DNA of 23,847 nt, from the NCBI GenBank assembly GCA_964485695.1, contig CAZAKZ010000088.1, positions 1 to 23,847 on the forward strand, given 5' to 3'. The DNA comes from CAZAKZ01 sp964485695. Its GTDB lineage: Bacteria > Planctomycetota > JAFGQW01. Each line of letters starts with the position of its first letter. The first letter of the stretch is position 1. Positions 7,801 through 16,200 of this stretch are shown one piece after another. A program made the position numbers and the translations under genes. A model generated the notes under the pieces. It ran no database searches. It was not told the origin of the DNA and was given only the letters and a program-made list of their open reading frames with translations.

Positions 7801-10659
7801 GGCGGAGAGCGGGAGCTCGGCTCGATCGGCAACCAGCTGCCGGAACAGCCCGAGCGCGTCCGTCTCCACCGTGGGCACCGGCCCGGCCGGAATCGCCCCC
7901 GGCTCCGGAGGTATCCGGAGTTCCTTGACGTCGGAAACCGGGGCCCGCTCGCAGGGATTCTCGAAGAACCTCGGCCGCCACTCGAGATCGAAGGGCCGCG
8001 AGAATCGGTCGGAGAACAGGGCCTCCGTGAGGACCGGGGCGCCGAGACAATACACCGCTCCCGCGGCCACCAGGAGGCCGCGAAGCGAGTACCCCCCGGC
8101 ATCCAGAGATACGACCGGCGCATCCACCTGGCCCGAGGCGAGGTGGCTCAGGACCTCTCCGGGTCCGACTTCGATGAAAAAGTCCGCCCTCCCGGCCGCT
8201 CGGGTCAGGGCCTCGGCAAACCGAACGGGCGAGGTCACCTGGCGGCAAAGTAAGTACGGCAGGTTCTCCCCTGCCGCCAGTGGAGTCCCCGTCACGGTGG
8301 AGACCACGGTACGCTCCAGCGGCCGGAACGCCTCCTGAATACAATGCTCGGCCAGGGGCTTCTCGGCCGTTGCCACGAGGCGAGAGTGGAACGCGTGGGA
8401 GACGGGCAGGCGCGTGGCTGCATGCCCCCGGTTCCGGGCGCGAGTGATCACCGCATCCACACCGGCAGCCTCACCGGAGATGACCGTCCGTCTGGGTCCG
8501 TTCAGCCCGGCGATCACGACCTCCTCTTCTCCGATCAACGCCTCGACCTCCGGAGCACCGGCCTGGAGGACAGCCATGGCCCCTCCGGCCCGGGCCGTCT
8601 CGGCCATGATCCTCCCCCGGGCCACGGCAATGCGAAGGCATGTTTCCTCGTCCATCGCGCCCGCCCAGTGATAGGCCGTGAGTTCTCCAAGGCTGTGTCC
8701 GACGGCGGTGCTGGCCGTGATTCCGAGCCTCTCCAGCACCCTCAGGCCGGCCAGCGAGGCAGTGACGATGGCCGGTTGCGCCACGGAGGTGTCCACCCCG
8801 TCCCCGGATGCAGGCAATCGAGCCCGGCCGTAGATCTCACGGACGGACCCGAACCGGCGCCGGAATGCGCCGCCGGAGACGTGGGAGGGAGACCCCTGCC
8901 CAGGAAAGAGGTAGACGACGCAGGGCCGGCTGTCGCCCTCGCCGAGGAACACACCGAGGCTTGTGTCCAGGCGTGCGGTCACGCCCCTGGATATCCAGTC
9001 CCGCAATGTTTCCAGCCGGGAGGCCAGCTCCGCAGGTTCCGAGGCCACGACGGCGGCCCGCACCCTCCGGGCCTCGAGTCTCGATGCCAGGCAGGCCGCC
9101 AGGTCGGTGACCTCCGAGCGCGAGAGCCTCGGAGCGAGAGTCAATGCGTGCTCCACCTGTCGTTTCAGGGCCGGAATGTCCCCGGCACTCAGCACAAAAA
9201 GCTCGGCATCCTGCGCCGAGCCAAGGAGAGTAGAGGTCCTGGCATCGAGGTTTTGCCGGCGTTCGGCGGTCACTCGTTCGAGCGCGAGGTGGACGTTGAT
9301 CCCCCCGAATCCCATTCCACTCACCCCGGCGCGAAGGGGGCGGTCCTGCGGCCAGCATTCCCCTTCCTTCAGGACGCGCAGAACGGGATCGGGAGACGTG
9401 AGCTCCGGATGGGGCTCCTCGCAGCCCGTGGCAGGCGGTAGGACCTGGGCCTTCAGCGCCAGCGTGGCCTTGATGAGGCCGGCCACCCCGGCTGCCGCCT
9501 TCGTGTGTCCGATGTTGGCTTTCACCGATCCGATGGCAACAGGAGGGACCTGCACGCTCGTTTCCCGGATCGCAGTGGACAGTGTCCTGAGTTCCACTGT
9601 GTCGCCCTCGGTCGTTCCGGTGCCGTGTCCCTCGAAAAAGCCCACGGTCTCGATTCCGAAGCCGGCCCGGCCGTAGGCCCGCTTGAGCGCCAGCAACTGC
9701 CCCTCGGGTCTCGGCCGGGTGAGCCCCCCGCTTCCATCCGAGGAGATGCCCCAGCCGCGGAGGACCGCAACCGGACTTACACCCTGCGCCACTGCATCCT
9801 CATGACGCATCAGCACCACGAATCCACAACCCTCTCCGGGCCAGAAACCCGAGGCCCTCGCGTCGTAGACCCGCATTGCCTCTTGGGCCAGCGCCTCGGT
9901 CTTGGCGAATCCCACGATCTCGAAGGGATCCAGGCTCAGATCCACACCCCCGGCCAGGGCGATGTCCAGCTCGGACGTGGAGAGGGCCGAGCAGGCGTGG
10001 GCCACAGCGAGCAGGGAGGAGCTACAGGCACCGTCCAAGGTGTATCCCCCGCCCTGGAAGTCGAAGTGGTTGCAGATGCGGCCAGCGATTGTATTCGACA
10101 GACCCCCGGCGAGGGTCTCTTCATTGACAGGAGGAAACGGTGTCTTGTACCGTCCTTCGAGATCGGCCAGAAAGACGCCGCGCTTCTCCGCCGACCAGCC
10201 GGCGTCTGCAAGGGCGGCGTCCACCACCCGCCGCACGTACGGCCAGCGCAGGCGCATGAGATTGGCCCGGGAAAACTCTCCGGTGAGGGTGTTGCCCAGC
10301 AGCACGCCGGTGGATTGCCGGGGAAGTCCTCGGCCGTCCGGGAATCCGGCGTCCTCGAGTGCCCGGGAGGCGACGTCTAGGGCGAGCCAGTGGACCAGGT
10401 CCGCGGATCGGAAGGCAAGGCCTGCCACGCGAAAGCGCTCCCGGTCGAAGGAATACCCCTCGATGAGGGCCGCTTCCATGGTATAGGTCCGGTCCGGGGC
10501 TTCAGGATCACTGGCCAGGAAGTCCTCCGCCCGCATGCGCTCCGGGGGTATGCGCCTGAACGCCCGGCGCTGCGCCATCACGTTCTCCCAGAGCGCTTCC
10601 GGCGAGGCTGCGTCCGGAAAACAGCACGCCATGCCCACGATGGCAATGCGGGAGGTCAC
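4876..10659 (-). CDS. Enediyne-type iterative type I polyketide synthase (PKSE)
   Basis: A 1927-aa single-module iterative PKS in the canonical PKSE order, at the usual family size. KS (about 3-460): Cys212 in 'DGACSSS', His345 in 'EGHGTGT', His385 in 'NIGHTKAAAG'. AT (about 575-880): 'FPGQGS' (585-590), Ser656 in 'GHSLGE' and 'HAFHS' (755-759), indicating malonyl-CoA. ACP (about 935-1010): Ser968 in 'DLHLNSI'. KR (to about 1440): 'TGGGKGI' (1204-1210), Lys1311, Ser1335, Tyr1348, Asn1352. DH (about 1445-1720): His1478-x3-Gly1482-x4-Pro1487 and Asp1649-x3-His1653. The C-terminal Sfp-like phosphopantetheinyl transferase (about 1730-1927) has 'GCDVE' (Asp1820, Glu1822) and 'WAASECLKK' (Glu1867, Lys1870). 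All catalytic residues are present and there is no ER domain, so a polyene product is expected, with the enzyme activating its own ACP. The start is GTG 10659, with AAGGA 7 nt upstream. It is the first gene of a PKSE-thioesterase-exporter operon. Confidence 0.95.
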   Translation of the reverse strand: MTSRIAIVGMACCFPDAASPEALWENVMAQRRAFRRIPPERMRAEDFLASDPEAPDRTYTMEAALIEGYSFDRERFRVAGLAFRSADLVHWLALDVASRALEDAGFPDGRGLPRQSTGVLLGNTLTGEFSRANLMRLRWPYVRRVVDAALADAGWSAEKRGVFLADLEGRYKTPFPPVNEETLAGGLSNTIAGRICNHFDFQGGGYTLDGACSSSLLAVAHACSALSTSELDIALAGGVDLSLDPFEIVGFAKTEALAQEAMRVYDARASGFWPGEGCGFVVLMRHEDAVAQGVSPVAVLRGWGISSDGSGGLTRPRPEGQLLALKRAYGRAGFGIETVGFFEGHGTGTTEGDTVELRTLSTAIRETSVQVPPVAIGSVKANIGHTKAAAGVAGLIKATLALKAQVLPPATGCEEPHPELTSPDPVLRVLKEGECWPQDRPLRAGVSGMGFGGINVHLALERVTAERRQNLDARTSTLLGSAQDAELFVLSAGDIPALKRQVEHALTLAPRLSRSEVTDLAACLASRLEARRVRAAVVASEPAELASRLETLRDWISRGVTARLDTSLGVFLGEGDSRPCVVYLFPGQGSPSHVSGGAFRRRFGSVREIYGRARLPASGDGVDTSVAQPAIVTASLAGLRVLERLGITASTAVGHSLGELTAYHWAGAMDEETCLRIAVARGRIMAETARAGGAMAVLQAGAPEVEALIGEEEVVIAGLNGPRRTVISGEAAGVDAVITRARNRGHAATRLPVSHAFHSRLVATAEKPLAEHCIQEAFRPLERTVVSTVTGTPLAAGENLPYLLCRQVTSPVRFAEALTRAAGRADFFIEVGPGEVLSHLASGQVDAPVVSLDAGGYSLRGLLVAAGAVYCLGAPVLTEALFSDRFSRPFDLEWRPRFFENPCERAPVSDVKELRIPPEPGAIPAGPVPTVETDALGLFRQLVADRAELPLSAVKEGSRLLEDLHLNSITVGRLVSEAAHRLGLPPPMALTEYSSATVIQVARALESLADTQVSPRSERPDLEPPGVDTWIRTFKVDLVERPLPRRTPGANRTSWRVMAPADHPLAVRLQQEVKHWADGGCVLCLPPELNPSHLDLLLDGARAVPGPEGIGRFVVVQQDGGVAPFARTLHQEAPEVTTVVVNVPLHHPRATEWVKAEVEAAAGGYTEAHYDGDGRRRVPVLRLLPPGDRTVGLPLGHEDVLLVTGGGKGIAAECALALAQVTGVRLVLLGRSDPESDPELASNLDRMAKLGLRFHHVAADVTDTDAVREAVTRGEKALGRITGILHGAGINVPKSIRSLDRSDFIRTRAPKVQGAQNVLAAVDVERLKLFLAFGSIIARIGLPGEADYAVANDELRRLTERLQAAHPSCRCLCVEWSVWSGVGMGERLGRVDVLAREGITPITPDEGISILRDLLAHPFPGASVVVTGRFGRPRTLQVEAPDLPLWRFLEETRVHYPGVELVVDAVVSGDTDPYLEDHVFQGERILPAVLGLEAMAQAAMALNNTTSPPEFETVRFDHPVAIRAGKSVTLRAAAFAESDGRVRVVLRSGETDFQVDLVRATCRFRTEPDRGCGQKAPVEAEELPDVPMAPDRDLYGKLFFQGRRFQCLRGYRRLKARACVAEVVPDGKVQWFGRYVPDALVLGDPGARDAAIHAIQACIPGAALLPVGVDRLVPGVSTDPGSWTVRARERSAGEDTLTYDVEVVGSDGRVRERWEGLRLRKMGSAVPGDPWVAPLLGPYIERRLEDLITGSTVAVVVDRCGKGERNERTEIAVQRVVEKPVPVLRRPDGKPEVANGPEVSASVAGDVTLAVAGPGPVGCDVEPVVDRTDLDWQALLGVERHALAGIIAREAGEAAAAASTRVWAASECLKKAGARIDAPLVLVSSSSDGWVVLKAGRLRTATLVVRVQGIEAPLVFAVLARCDDEVL

Positions 10660-10666
10660 GCGACCG

Positions 10667-10671
10667 TCCTT
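10667..10671 (-). promoter_or_regulatory. Ribosome binding site deciding the PKSE GTG start
   Basis: AAGGA on the minus strand lies 7 nt upstream of the GTG at 10659. The KS N-terminus (RIAIVGMACCFP) begins only three residues after this GTG, as expected for the family, so the rare start codon is well supported. Confidence 0.6.
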
Positions 10672-10795
10672 CGCGGCAAGGGAAAGATCACCGGAGCAGA
10701 AGATCGATCTGGAGTCATGGCATCACCTTGGCAGCCTGTTCATCCACAAGCTGAAAACCCGCGAACCGGTCAAGACATGGATCAGTTTACGGAAA

Positions 10796-10826
10796 ATTAT
10801 CGAGGAAGGGAAGCATGCAGGTTCAA
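10796..10826 (-). promoter_or_regulatory. Possible promoter for the PKSE operon
   Basis: On the minus strand TTGAAC (10821-10826) and GATAAT (10796-10801) resemble sigma70 -35 and -10 boxes (4/6 and 5/6 matches), but they are separated by 19 bp, which is longer than optimal. This is the most AT-rich part of the divergent intergenic region. It would give a leader of about 130 nt before the PKSE start. Confidence 0.25.
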
Positions 10827-10888
10827 ATGGAGGCGAGCATCTTCATGCGCCTTGAATCCCTTTCTGAAATCCTCCTTAGATCCCCGCA

Positions 10889-10917
10889 TTGCGTAGCTCG
10901 CATCTCCCTGGCATAAT
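10889..10917 (+). promoter_or_regulatory. Putative sigma70 promoter of the Ig-like secreted protein gene
   Basis: TTGCGT (10889-10894) and CATAAT (10912-10917) are spaced by exactly 17 bp and lie about 47 nt before the ATG at 10964. The -10 box matches consensus at 5 of 6 positions and the -35 at 3 of 6. The whole divergent region 10660-10963 holds this promoter, the weaker opposite one and no evident gene. Confidence 0.45.
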
Positions 10918-10963
10918 CGCGTGCACGGGATTCGATATTCAATCCAATCAGGAGAACAGGCCC

Positions 10964-12517
10964 ATGATCTTCAAGCACCACGACAGGATCTTGCTCGCCA
11001 TCACGCTTTTCCTCGCAACTTCCGCCCTTGGCCACGCGCAGAAGCTCGTGAAGAGCGAACCGGCCAGCGGCGCCAGGAACGTCCGCATCGACCTCGGGGT
11101 GATCCGCTTTCACTTCGACCAGGACATGAAGATGAACTCGTGGACGATGTGGCTACCCGGGAAGGGCAAGTTTCCGCCCCCGGTATCAGGCGCCAACACC
11201 GCACCCTGGAAGAGCCCGCGAATCTTCGAGCTCAAGGTGAAAAAACTCGAGCCCGACACTCTCTACGCCGTGCAGCTGAACTCCGCCCGGAAGAAGGGCT
11301 TCCAGACCGCGAGGGACGGCAAGCCCCTGGCCGTCACGGTGATTTCCTTCCGAACCGCGCCCGTGTCCGCTCCGCCGGACCGGTCCATCGGCGGCGGCGG
11401 GGAAGAAGCTCCGGACCGGTCCATCGGCGGCAAGGAATCCGGGGCCGGCCAGGCGGCCATGGCGCCCGGACAGCGATTCAAGGTCAGCCGGACCACCCTC
11501 GTCGACGTGGTGCGGAGCCAGGGAAACCAGAGCCTCCCGTTCCGCACCCTGTGGCAGGCCAGGTTCATCGAGGAGGTGAACAAGGTCGCCCGGAACCGGG
11601 CCGCGGAGGTGACGCGTCAGGTGAATCTGGCCGTGATGAAGGAGCGAGACCCGCAGACCGGCGAGGTGAAGGAGACGCATACGTGTGCCCGGGGCAGCAC
11701 CTATCGCATCGTGTTCACTCCGGGCGGCAGCCAGGTCACGGACGCCCGGTCCGGCACCCGCGCCGCCGAGGAGGTCGCCGATTTCATCGGCGCCCCTCTC
11801 TCCCCGGAGATCTGGCCCGAGGGCAGGCTCAACAAGGGACAGCGCTGGACCTATCAGGACGACGAAGTGACGCGGCGCCTCTGGTTCATGGAGGCGCGAG
11901 GCGGCCGCCTGGACCTCCAGGTCGACGACGTTGCCCGGGACCCGGATTCGGGGCTGGAGGTGGCCAAGATCCGCGGCAAGGTGCAGACCCAAATCCAGCT
12001 GGAAAACCTGGTCGTGGACTACCAGGCCGACGTGCGCATCGACCTGCCCCCGGCCGTCGGCGTGCCGCTGATGCTCCACTTCAAGGGCAAGATGTTCGCC
12101 CGGGGCACGCACCCGGACCCGTCCGACAATCAGGTTCCCTACACGGTCTCGGGCGACGCCGAGGTCTACCAGAAATCGGCTCCGGCAAAGAAGGTGGTGG
12201 GAGGCCCGCATCCCGGCGCCAGCCCGGGCAGCCCGGCGTCCGGGAACGCCACCTTCGGGTATGACCGGAACAATCCTGTCTGCGTGGGCCCGGGCCCGGC
12301 CGCGGCCAGGGCCTACCTGAACGGGCTTCGGGACGCCCGGGGTCGCCCCCTCAGTTACCGGCGCGCCGGCAGCATGGGTTCCGGCCCGCACGGCAGTATC
12401 CTCGACCTCTACATCCTGACCGACTTGGACGGCCAGGAGTACTGGATCTTCGTGGATCACTATCATCCCGCCAAGGGCTACAAGAATGTTCCTGCCCCGA
12501 AGGGACTGACCAAGTAG
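10964..12517 (+). CDS. Secreted protein with N-terminal Ig-like (SbsA/Big_5-type) domain, function unknown
   Basis: A 517-aa protein. ATG 10964 is preferred over upstream in-frame starts because AGGAG (10950-10954) precedes it by 9 nt and it begins directly with a signal peptide (residues 1 to about 25, cleavage near 'GHA-Q'). Residues about 28-132 ('SEPASGARNV', 'IRFHFDQDMK', 'LEPDTLYAVQL', 'SFRTA') resemble the SbsA-type bacterial Ig-like domain found in envelope proteins. Next comes a linker with two PDRSIGG copies (138-144 and 150-156). A beta-rich region (about 165-420) follows, without a recognised active site, and then a C-terminal segment containing 'DLYILTDLDGQEYWIFVDHYHP'. It is likely periplasmic or cell-surface. 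It is divergent from the PKSE operon and may share regulation, but nothing in the sequence ties it to polyketide synthesis. Confidence 0.75.
   Translation: MIFKHHDRILLAITLFLATSALGHAQKLVKSEPASGARNVRIDLGVIRFHFDQDMKMNSWTMWLPGKGKFPPPVSGANTAPWKSPRIFELKVKKLEPDTLYAVQLNSARKKGFQTARDGKPLAVTVISFRTAPVSAPPDRSIGGGGEEAPDRSIGGKESGAGQAAMAPGQRFKVSRTTLVDVVRSQGNQSLPFRTLWQARFIEEVNKVARNRAAEVTRQVNLAVMKERDPQTGEVKETHTCARGSTYRIVFTPGGSQVTDARSGTRAAEEVADFIGAPLSPEIWPEGRLNKGQRWTYQDDEVTRRLWFMEARGGRLDLQVDDVARDPDSGLEVAKIRGKVQTQIQLENLVVDYQADVRIDLPPAVGVPLMLHFKGKMFARGTHPDPSDNQVPYTVSGDAEVYQKSAPAKKVVGGPHPGASPGSPASGNATFGYDRNNPVCVGPGPAAARAYLNGLRDARGRPLSYRRAGSMGSGPHGSILDLYILTDLDGQEYWIFVDHYHPAKGYKNVPAPKGLTK
11375..11431 (+). repeat. 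Two direct copies of a 21-bp in-frame repeat
   Basis: Identical 21-bp units at 11375-11395 and 11411-11431 (offset 36 bp) encode PDRSIGG twice in the linker after the Ig-like domain. The spacer encodes a glycine/glutamate-rich stretch. This looks like an internal in-frame duplication that can vary in copy number without shifting the frame. Confidence 0.7.
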
Positions 12518-12582
12518 GAGAATCCGCCATCCGCTCGGCGGGTGGTTCGGGGCTGGACACCCGGCCCGGATTTCATCCGCAC

Positions 12583-12608
12583 TTTTTGAGCGCTAACGCG
12601 CTCAAGAA
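12583..12608. repeat. Palindrome 1 (GAGCGC-N4-GCGCTC core)
   Basis: An 8-bp perfect stem, ttgagcgc (12586-12593) and gcgctcaa (12598-12605), around TAAC; further weak pairing extends outward through a T run on the left and AAGAA on the right. No T tract follows on either strand, so it is not a typical terminator. Its core is shared with palindrome 2 downstream, in inverted orientation. Confidence 0.6.
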
Positions 12609-12637
12609 CCGTTCGTGAAACACTTCATGAGCCGAAA

Positions 12638-12657
12638 ATGAGCGCGTTTGCGCTCAT
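12638..12657. repeat. Palindrome 2, related to palindrome 1
   Basis: Perfect 8-bp arms, atgagcgc (12638-12645) and gcgctcat (12650-12657), around GTTT. Its reverse complement and palindrome 1 agree on TGAGCGC-W-AACGCGCTCA. Two such sites 52 bp apart between an upstream stop and a downstream start could be paired operator sites of a dimeric regulator (they recall LacI-family half-sites), or a REP-like element. Confidence 0.6.
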
Positions 12658-12683
12658 ATTGCCACCATGAAACTGCCGCGGGG

Positions 12684-12699
12684 AGCAGGATATCCTGCT
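12684..12699. repeat. 16-bp perfect palindrome without a loop
   Basis: agcaggatatcctgct is a perfect 16-bp dyad with no spacer, 77 bp upstream of the thiamine-binding protein gene. A loopless dyad is more typical of a protein-binding operator than of an RNA hairpin. It is unrelated in sequence to the two palindromes just upstream. The interval 12518-12775 holds these elements and no recognisable gene. Confidence 0.55.
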
Positions 12700-12775
12700 A
12701 CGGTTCGGAGCCATCAAACCGGTTTTATCCGGACATCAACTATACATTGGATGGCGACTAAAATGGAGGCAAGCC

Positions 12776-13081
12776 ATGAACGTCATCCTGGATCTCTGCG
12801 TGGTGCCCATCGGCGTGGGCCTGTCGGTGTCGAAGTACGTGGCGGCGTGCGAACGCGTCCTGAAGGAGGCCGGGCTCAAGATCCACCTGCACGCGTACGG
12901 CACCAACGTGGAAGGCGAATGGGACGCTGTCTTCGCCGCCGTCAAGCGCTGTCACGAGGTGCTCCACGACATGGGGGCCCCGCGCATCTCCACCCAGATC
13001 CGGGTCGGTACCCGCACCGACCGCGTGCAGTCCATGGAGGACAAGGTGGAGAGCGTGAAGCAGAAGTTGGCGGAAGGGTAG
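12776..13081 (+). CDS. MTH1187/UPF0045 family thiamine-binding protein
   Basis: A 101-aa ferredoxin-like-fold protein of the MTH1187/YkoF-related family, members of which bind thiamine or its precursors and form homotetramers. Recognisable features are the N-terminal strand 'LDLCVVPIGVGLSVSKYVA', the central 'HAYGTNVEGEWDAVFAAVK' and the strand 'RISTQIRVGTRTDR'. The length is normal for the family, with no signal peptide, so it is cytoplasmic. ATG 12776 follows GGAGG (12765-12769) at 6 nt. The gene stands alone between palindromic elements and the S9 peptidase. No thiamine biosynthesis or ABC transport gene, and no TPP riboswitch that I could recognise, is adjacent, so its physiological partner here is unknown. 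Confidence 0.85.
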   Translation: MNVILDLCVVPIGVGLSVSKYVAACERVLKEAGLKIHLHAYGTNVEGEWDAVFAAVKRCHEVLHDMGAPRISTQIRVGTRTDRVQSMEDKVESVKQKLAEG

Positions 13082-13180
13082 CCGGCCAGAGATTCTTCTC
13101 CCGCGTGTCCATAAGCTCCCTTTCCGGGGCAGGATTCCGTATGGGCTCCTCCGGCAGTGGGATTTTCCGGCGCCCTCCTG

Positions 13181-13186
13181 TAAAAT
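13181..13186 (+). promoter_or_regulatory. Possible -10 box for the S9 peptidase gene
   Basis: TAAAAT lies 51 nt before the ATG at 13238 in the otherwise GC-rich 156-bp spacer 13082-13237. The sequence 17 bp upstream (TGGGAT) is a poor -35. The start itself has GGGAG (13224-13228) at 9 nt. Confidence 0.2.
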
Positions 13187-13237
13187 GAGGGCCTGGAGAT
13201 TGAACCCTCACCCGTTCCATTTTGGGAGCCGTAGTCC

Positions 13238-16200
13238 ATGCGCTGCCTCAGATCCATCCTCCCCGTGTTGTCCCTGATCCTGGCGTTCCAGGTCGGCGTC
13301 GTCCTGCCGGCACAGACCGTTGAGAAGCGGCCGTGGAAGCTGGACGATGCCAAACGTTTCAAGTCCGTGAGCGGCACCGCGTTCAGCCCGGACGGCAAGT
13401 GGCTGGGAACCCTGCTCCGGTCCTCGGCCTCGAGCACGTCCAGGGGCATGCGGCGGGCCGGCCGGACCGGTACCCTCCTCCTCTATTCCACAAATCCCCT
13501 CGCGAAGAAAAAGGAGATCACCGGCGTCACCGGATTCAGGTTCATGAAGGACTCCGGGTGGCTCCTCTACACCCAGCGCCAGGCCACGCCGGACAAGAGC
13601 AAGAAGAAAACGGAGAAGCGCCCGCGGTCCGAGCGTTGGAAACGCATGATGGAACGGCTCAAAAAGAGCGGTGGCGGGGCTTCCACGCCGGCTCCGGAAT
13701 CCGGTTCCAGGCCGTCCCGCACCCTGGACCTCACCCTGGAAGCCCTGGGCGGAAAGAAGAAGTACGCGCTGAAGGCGATCCGGGAGTACACCCTGTCCGA
13801 GGACGGGCGCTACCTCTTCTACGTCAAATCAGACGACGCCGGTAAGAACGCCATCCTGGTACACGACCGCAAGGGCATGAATCCCTCCAGGGACAAGAAG
13901 ATCGTGGAAGGGAAGGATTCCTTGAGCGGCCTCGCCTGGAAGAAGGAACGAAACGCGCTCTGGTTCTATTCCAACCGCGACCTGGCAAAGTCGAAGGCCA
14001 AGGCGAAGCCCAAGACCAAGGCAAAAGCAAAACCCAAAACCAAACCGAAACCCAAGGCCCGGCCCGGATCAAAGAAGAAGGAGAAGTCGGGGGAAAAGGA
14101 GAAGGGCAAGACCCCAGGGTCAAAGACCGTGGAGGACGGGGAGAAGAAAAAGACCCCTCCGGCCCGACCCTCCCGGCTCTGGTCCTGGTCGCTGAAATCG
14201 AAAAAGCTCCGGCCGCTGGCCGGGCCGGGTGTGGGCAAGGGATTCCCGGAGAACCAGACCCTGGCCGGTGCTTCTTCCAGGATGTCCCGATTCATGCGGG
14301 GCCGCACGATCCCGGCCCGGTTCATGAGCCGCATGGGCCGGCGGTTCAGTGGCGGAGGGGTTCGCCTCGCCAAGGACGGAAAGCGCCTCTTCGTCTACAC
14401 CATGGAGCCGAGGCGCTCGACCTCCACGGTCTCCACCCCGCGGCCGCCCGGTTCCTCGCCGCAAGGACCGCGACCCCGGCCCGCGAGAGAGACGCGCCGC
14501 CTCGCCTCCGCCGAGCCCCCCCCCGCCGACCCCCCCGCTGCCGGGGCCGCCCCACCCAAACCCGATGTGGTCATCTGGCACTGGAAGGACAAGAAGGTGC
14601 CCACCGAGGCGTCCAAGCGCCGGGCCCGGCCCTCCCGGACACTTTTCGAGATGGACCTGAAGACCGGCGCCTACCGGAAACTCTCCGACGGCAAGGTATC
14701 CATGAGCCTGTCTCCGGACGAGTCCTGGCTGCTGGGATACGACGCCGAGCCCTACGGGGCCTACACCTCCTGGGATCGCAACTACTCCGACGTCTACCTG
14801 ACCTCCGTGAAGACCCTGAAGAAAAAGAAGCTCTTCGAGAAGTTCTCGGCCCGGCTCCGGTGGACTTCGGACGGAAAGTACCTGATCTGGTTCACCGACG
14901 GCGACTGGCACGCAATGCGTGCAGCCGACCCGAAGCCGAGAAACCTGACAAAGGGCATGGGCTTGAAACTGGGAGAGAGGGGCCACGGCGGCGGCGTGCT
15001 CATGCCGGACAAGGCCCACGTGCTCATCCAGGACGAACACGACGTGTGGAAGGTGTCCCTGGAGGGCAAGACCCCGGTCGTGAACCTCACCAAGATCGGC
15101 CGGCGGGACGACATCCGGTTCCGGCCGGTGGCGCTTTGGAGCGAGGCGGGCAAGACCGATACGGAACTCTACTTCGAGAAGGGAGAGCGCCTCTACCTCG
15201 AGGCCTTCAACAACCAGACGAAGTCCTCGTCCTATCACGTCCTGAACCTGGCCTCGGGCAAGCTGCGGAAGCTCGTGGAGATGGACAGGACCCTCAGCCG
15301 GCCGCGCAGGGCCGAGAAGGGCGACCTCTTCCATTTCACGGTCCAGGACTTCGACCAGTATCCCGACCTCTGGATCAGCGACCGGGAGTTCCGCGACATG
15401 CGCCGGGTCACCCGGGCCAATCCCTGGCTCTCGGAGATCGACCTGCCGAAGAACGTGCTGGTGGAGTGGCGGAACCTGGACGGCAAGCCCCTCCAGGGCA
15501 TCCTGACCCTGCCGTGCGGGTACACGTCGGGGAAGCGTTACCCCATGATCGTCTACATCTACGAGAAGCTGAGCCACAACCTGCACCGGTTCAGGGCCCC
15601 GAAGCTCGTCTACAGCTCGACCATGTGGGCGGCGGAGGGCTATGCGGTATTCCAGCCGGACATCATCTATGACATCGGACACCCGGGACCGTCGTCGGTG
15701 AAGTGCGTCTTGCCGGGGGTGGAAAAGGTGGTGGACATGGGCATCGCCGATTCCGACCGCGTCGGCCTCATCGGCCACAGCTGGGGCGGCTACGAGACGG
15801 CCTACATCATCACCCGGACCCGCCGGTTCGCCGCCGCCGTGGCCGGAGCGCCGGTGGTGAACATGACCAGCGCCTACAACGGCATCCGGTGGCAGACGGG
15901 CAAGCCGCGCCAGTTCCAGTACGAGCGTTCCCAGAGCCGCATCGGCGGGTCGCTGTGGGAGTATCCCGAGCGCTACGTGGAGAACTCTCCGGTGTTCCAC
16001 CTGGAGAAGGTGAAGACCCCGGTGCTGATCCTGTTCGGCGACAACGACGGCGCCGTGCCGTGGTACCAGGGCATCGAGTACATGCTGGCCATGCGGCGCC
16101 TGGGCAAGCAGGCCGTGTTCCTCCAGTACAAGAACGAGGCCCACGGTCTCAGGAAGGAACACAACAAGAAGGACTACGACCGCCGGGTCCTGGAGTGGTT

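Noticed and set aside
13976..14160. Lysine-rich tract as a separate DNA-binding gene or a tandem repeat array
   Set aside because: It is continuous and in frame with the S9 peptidase, and the repeats are imperfect at DNA level, so it is an insertion in that protein.
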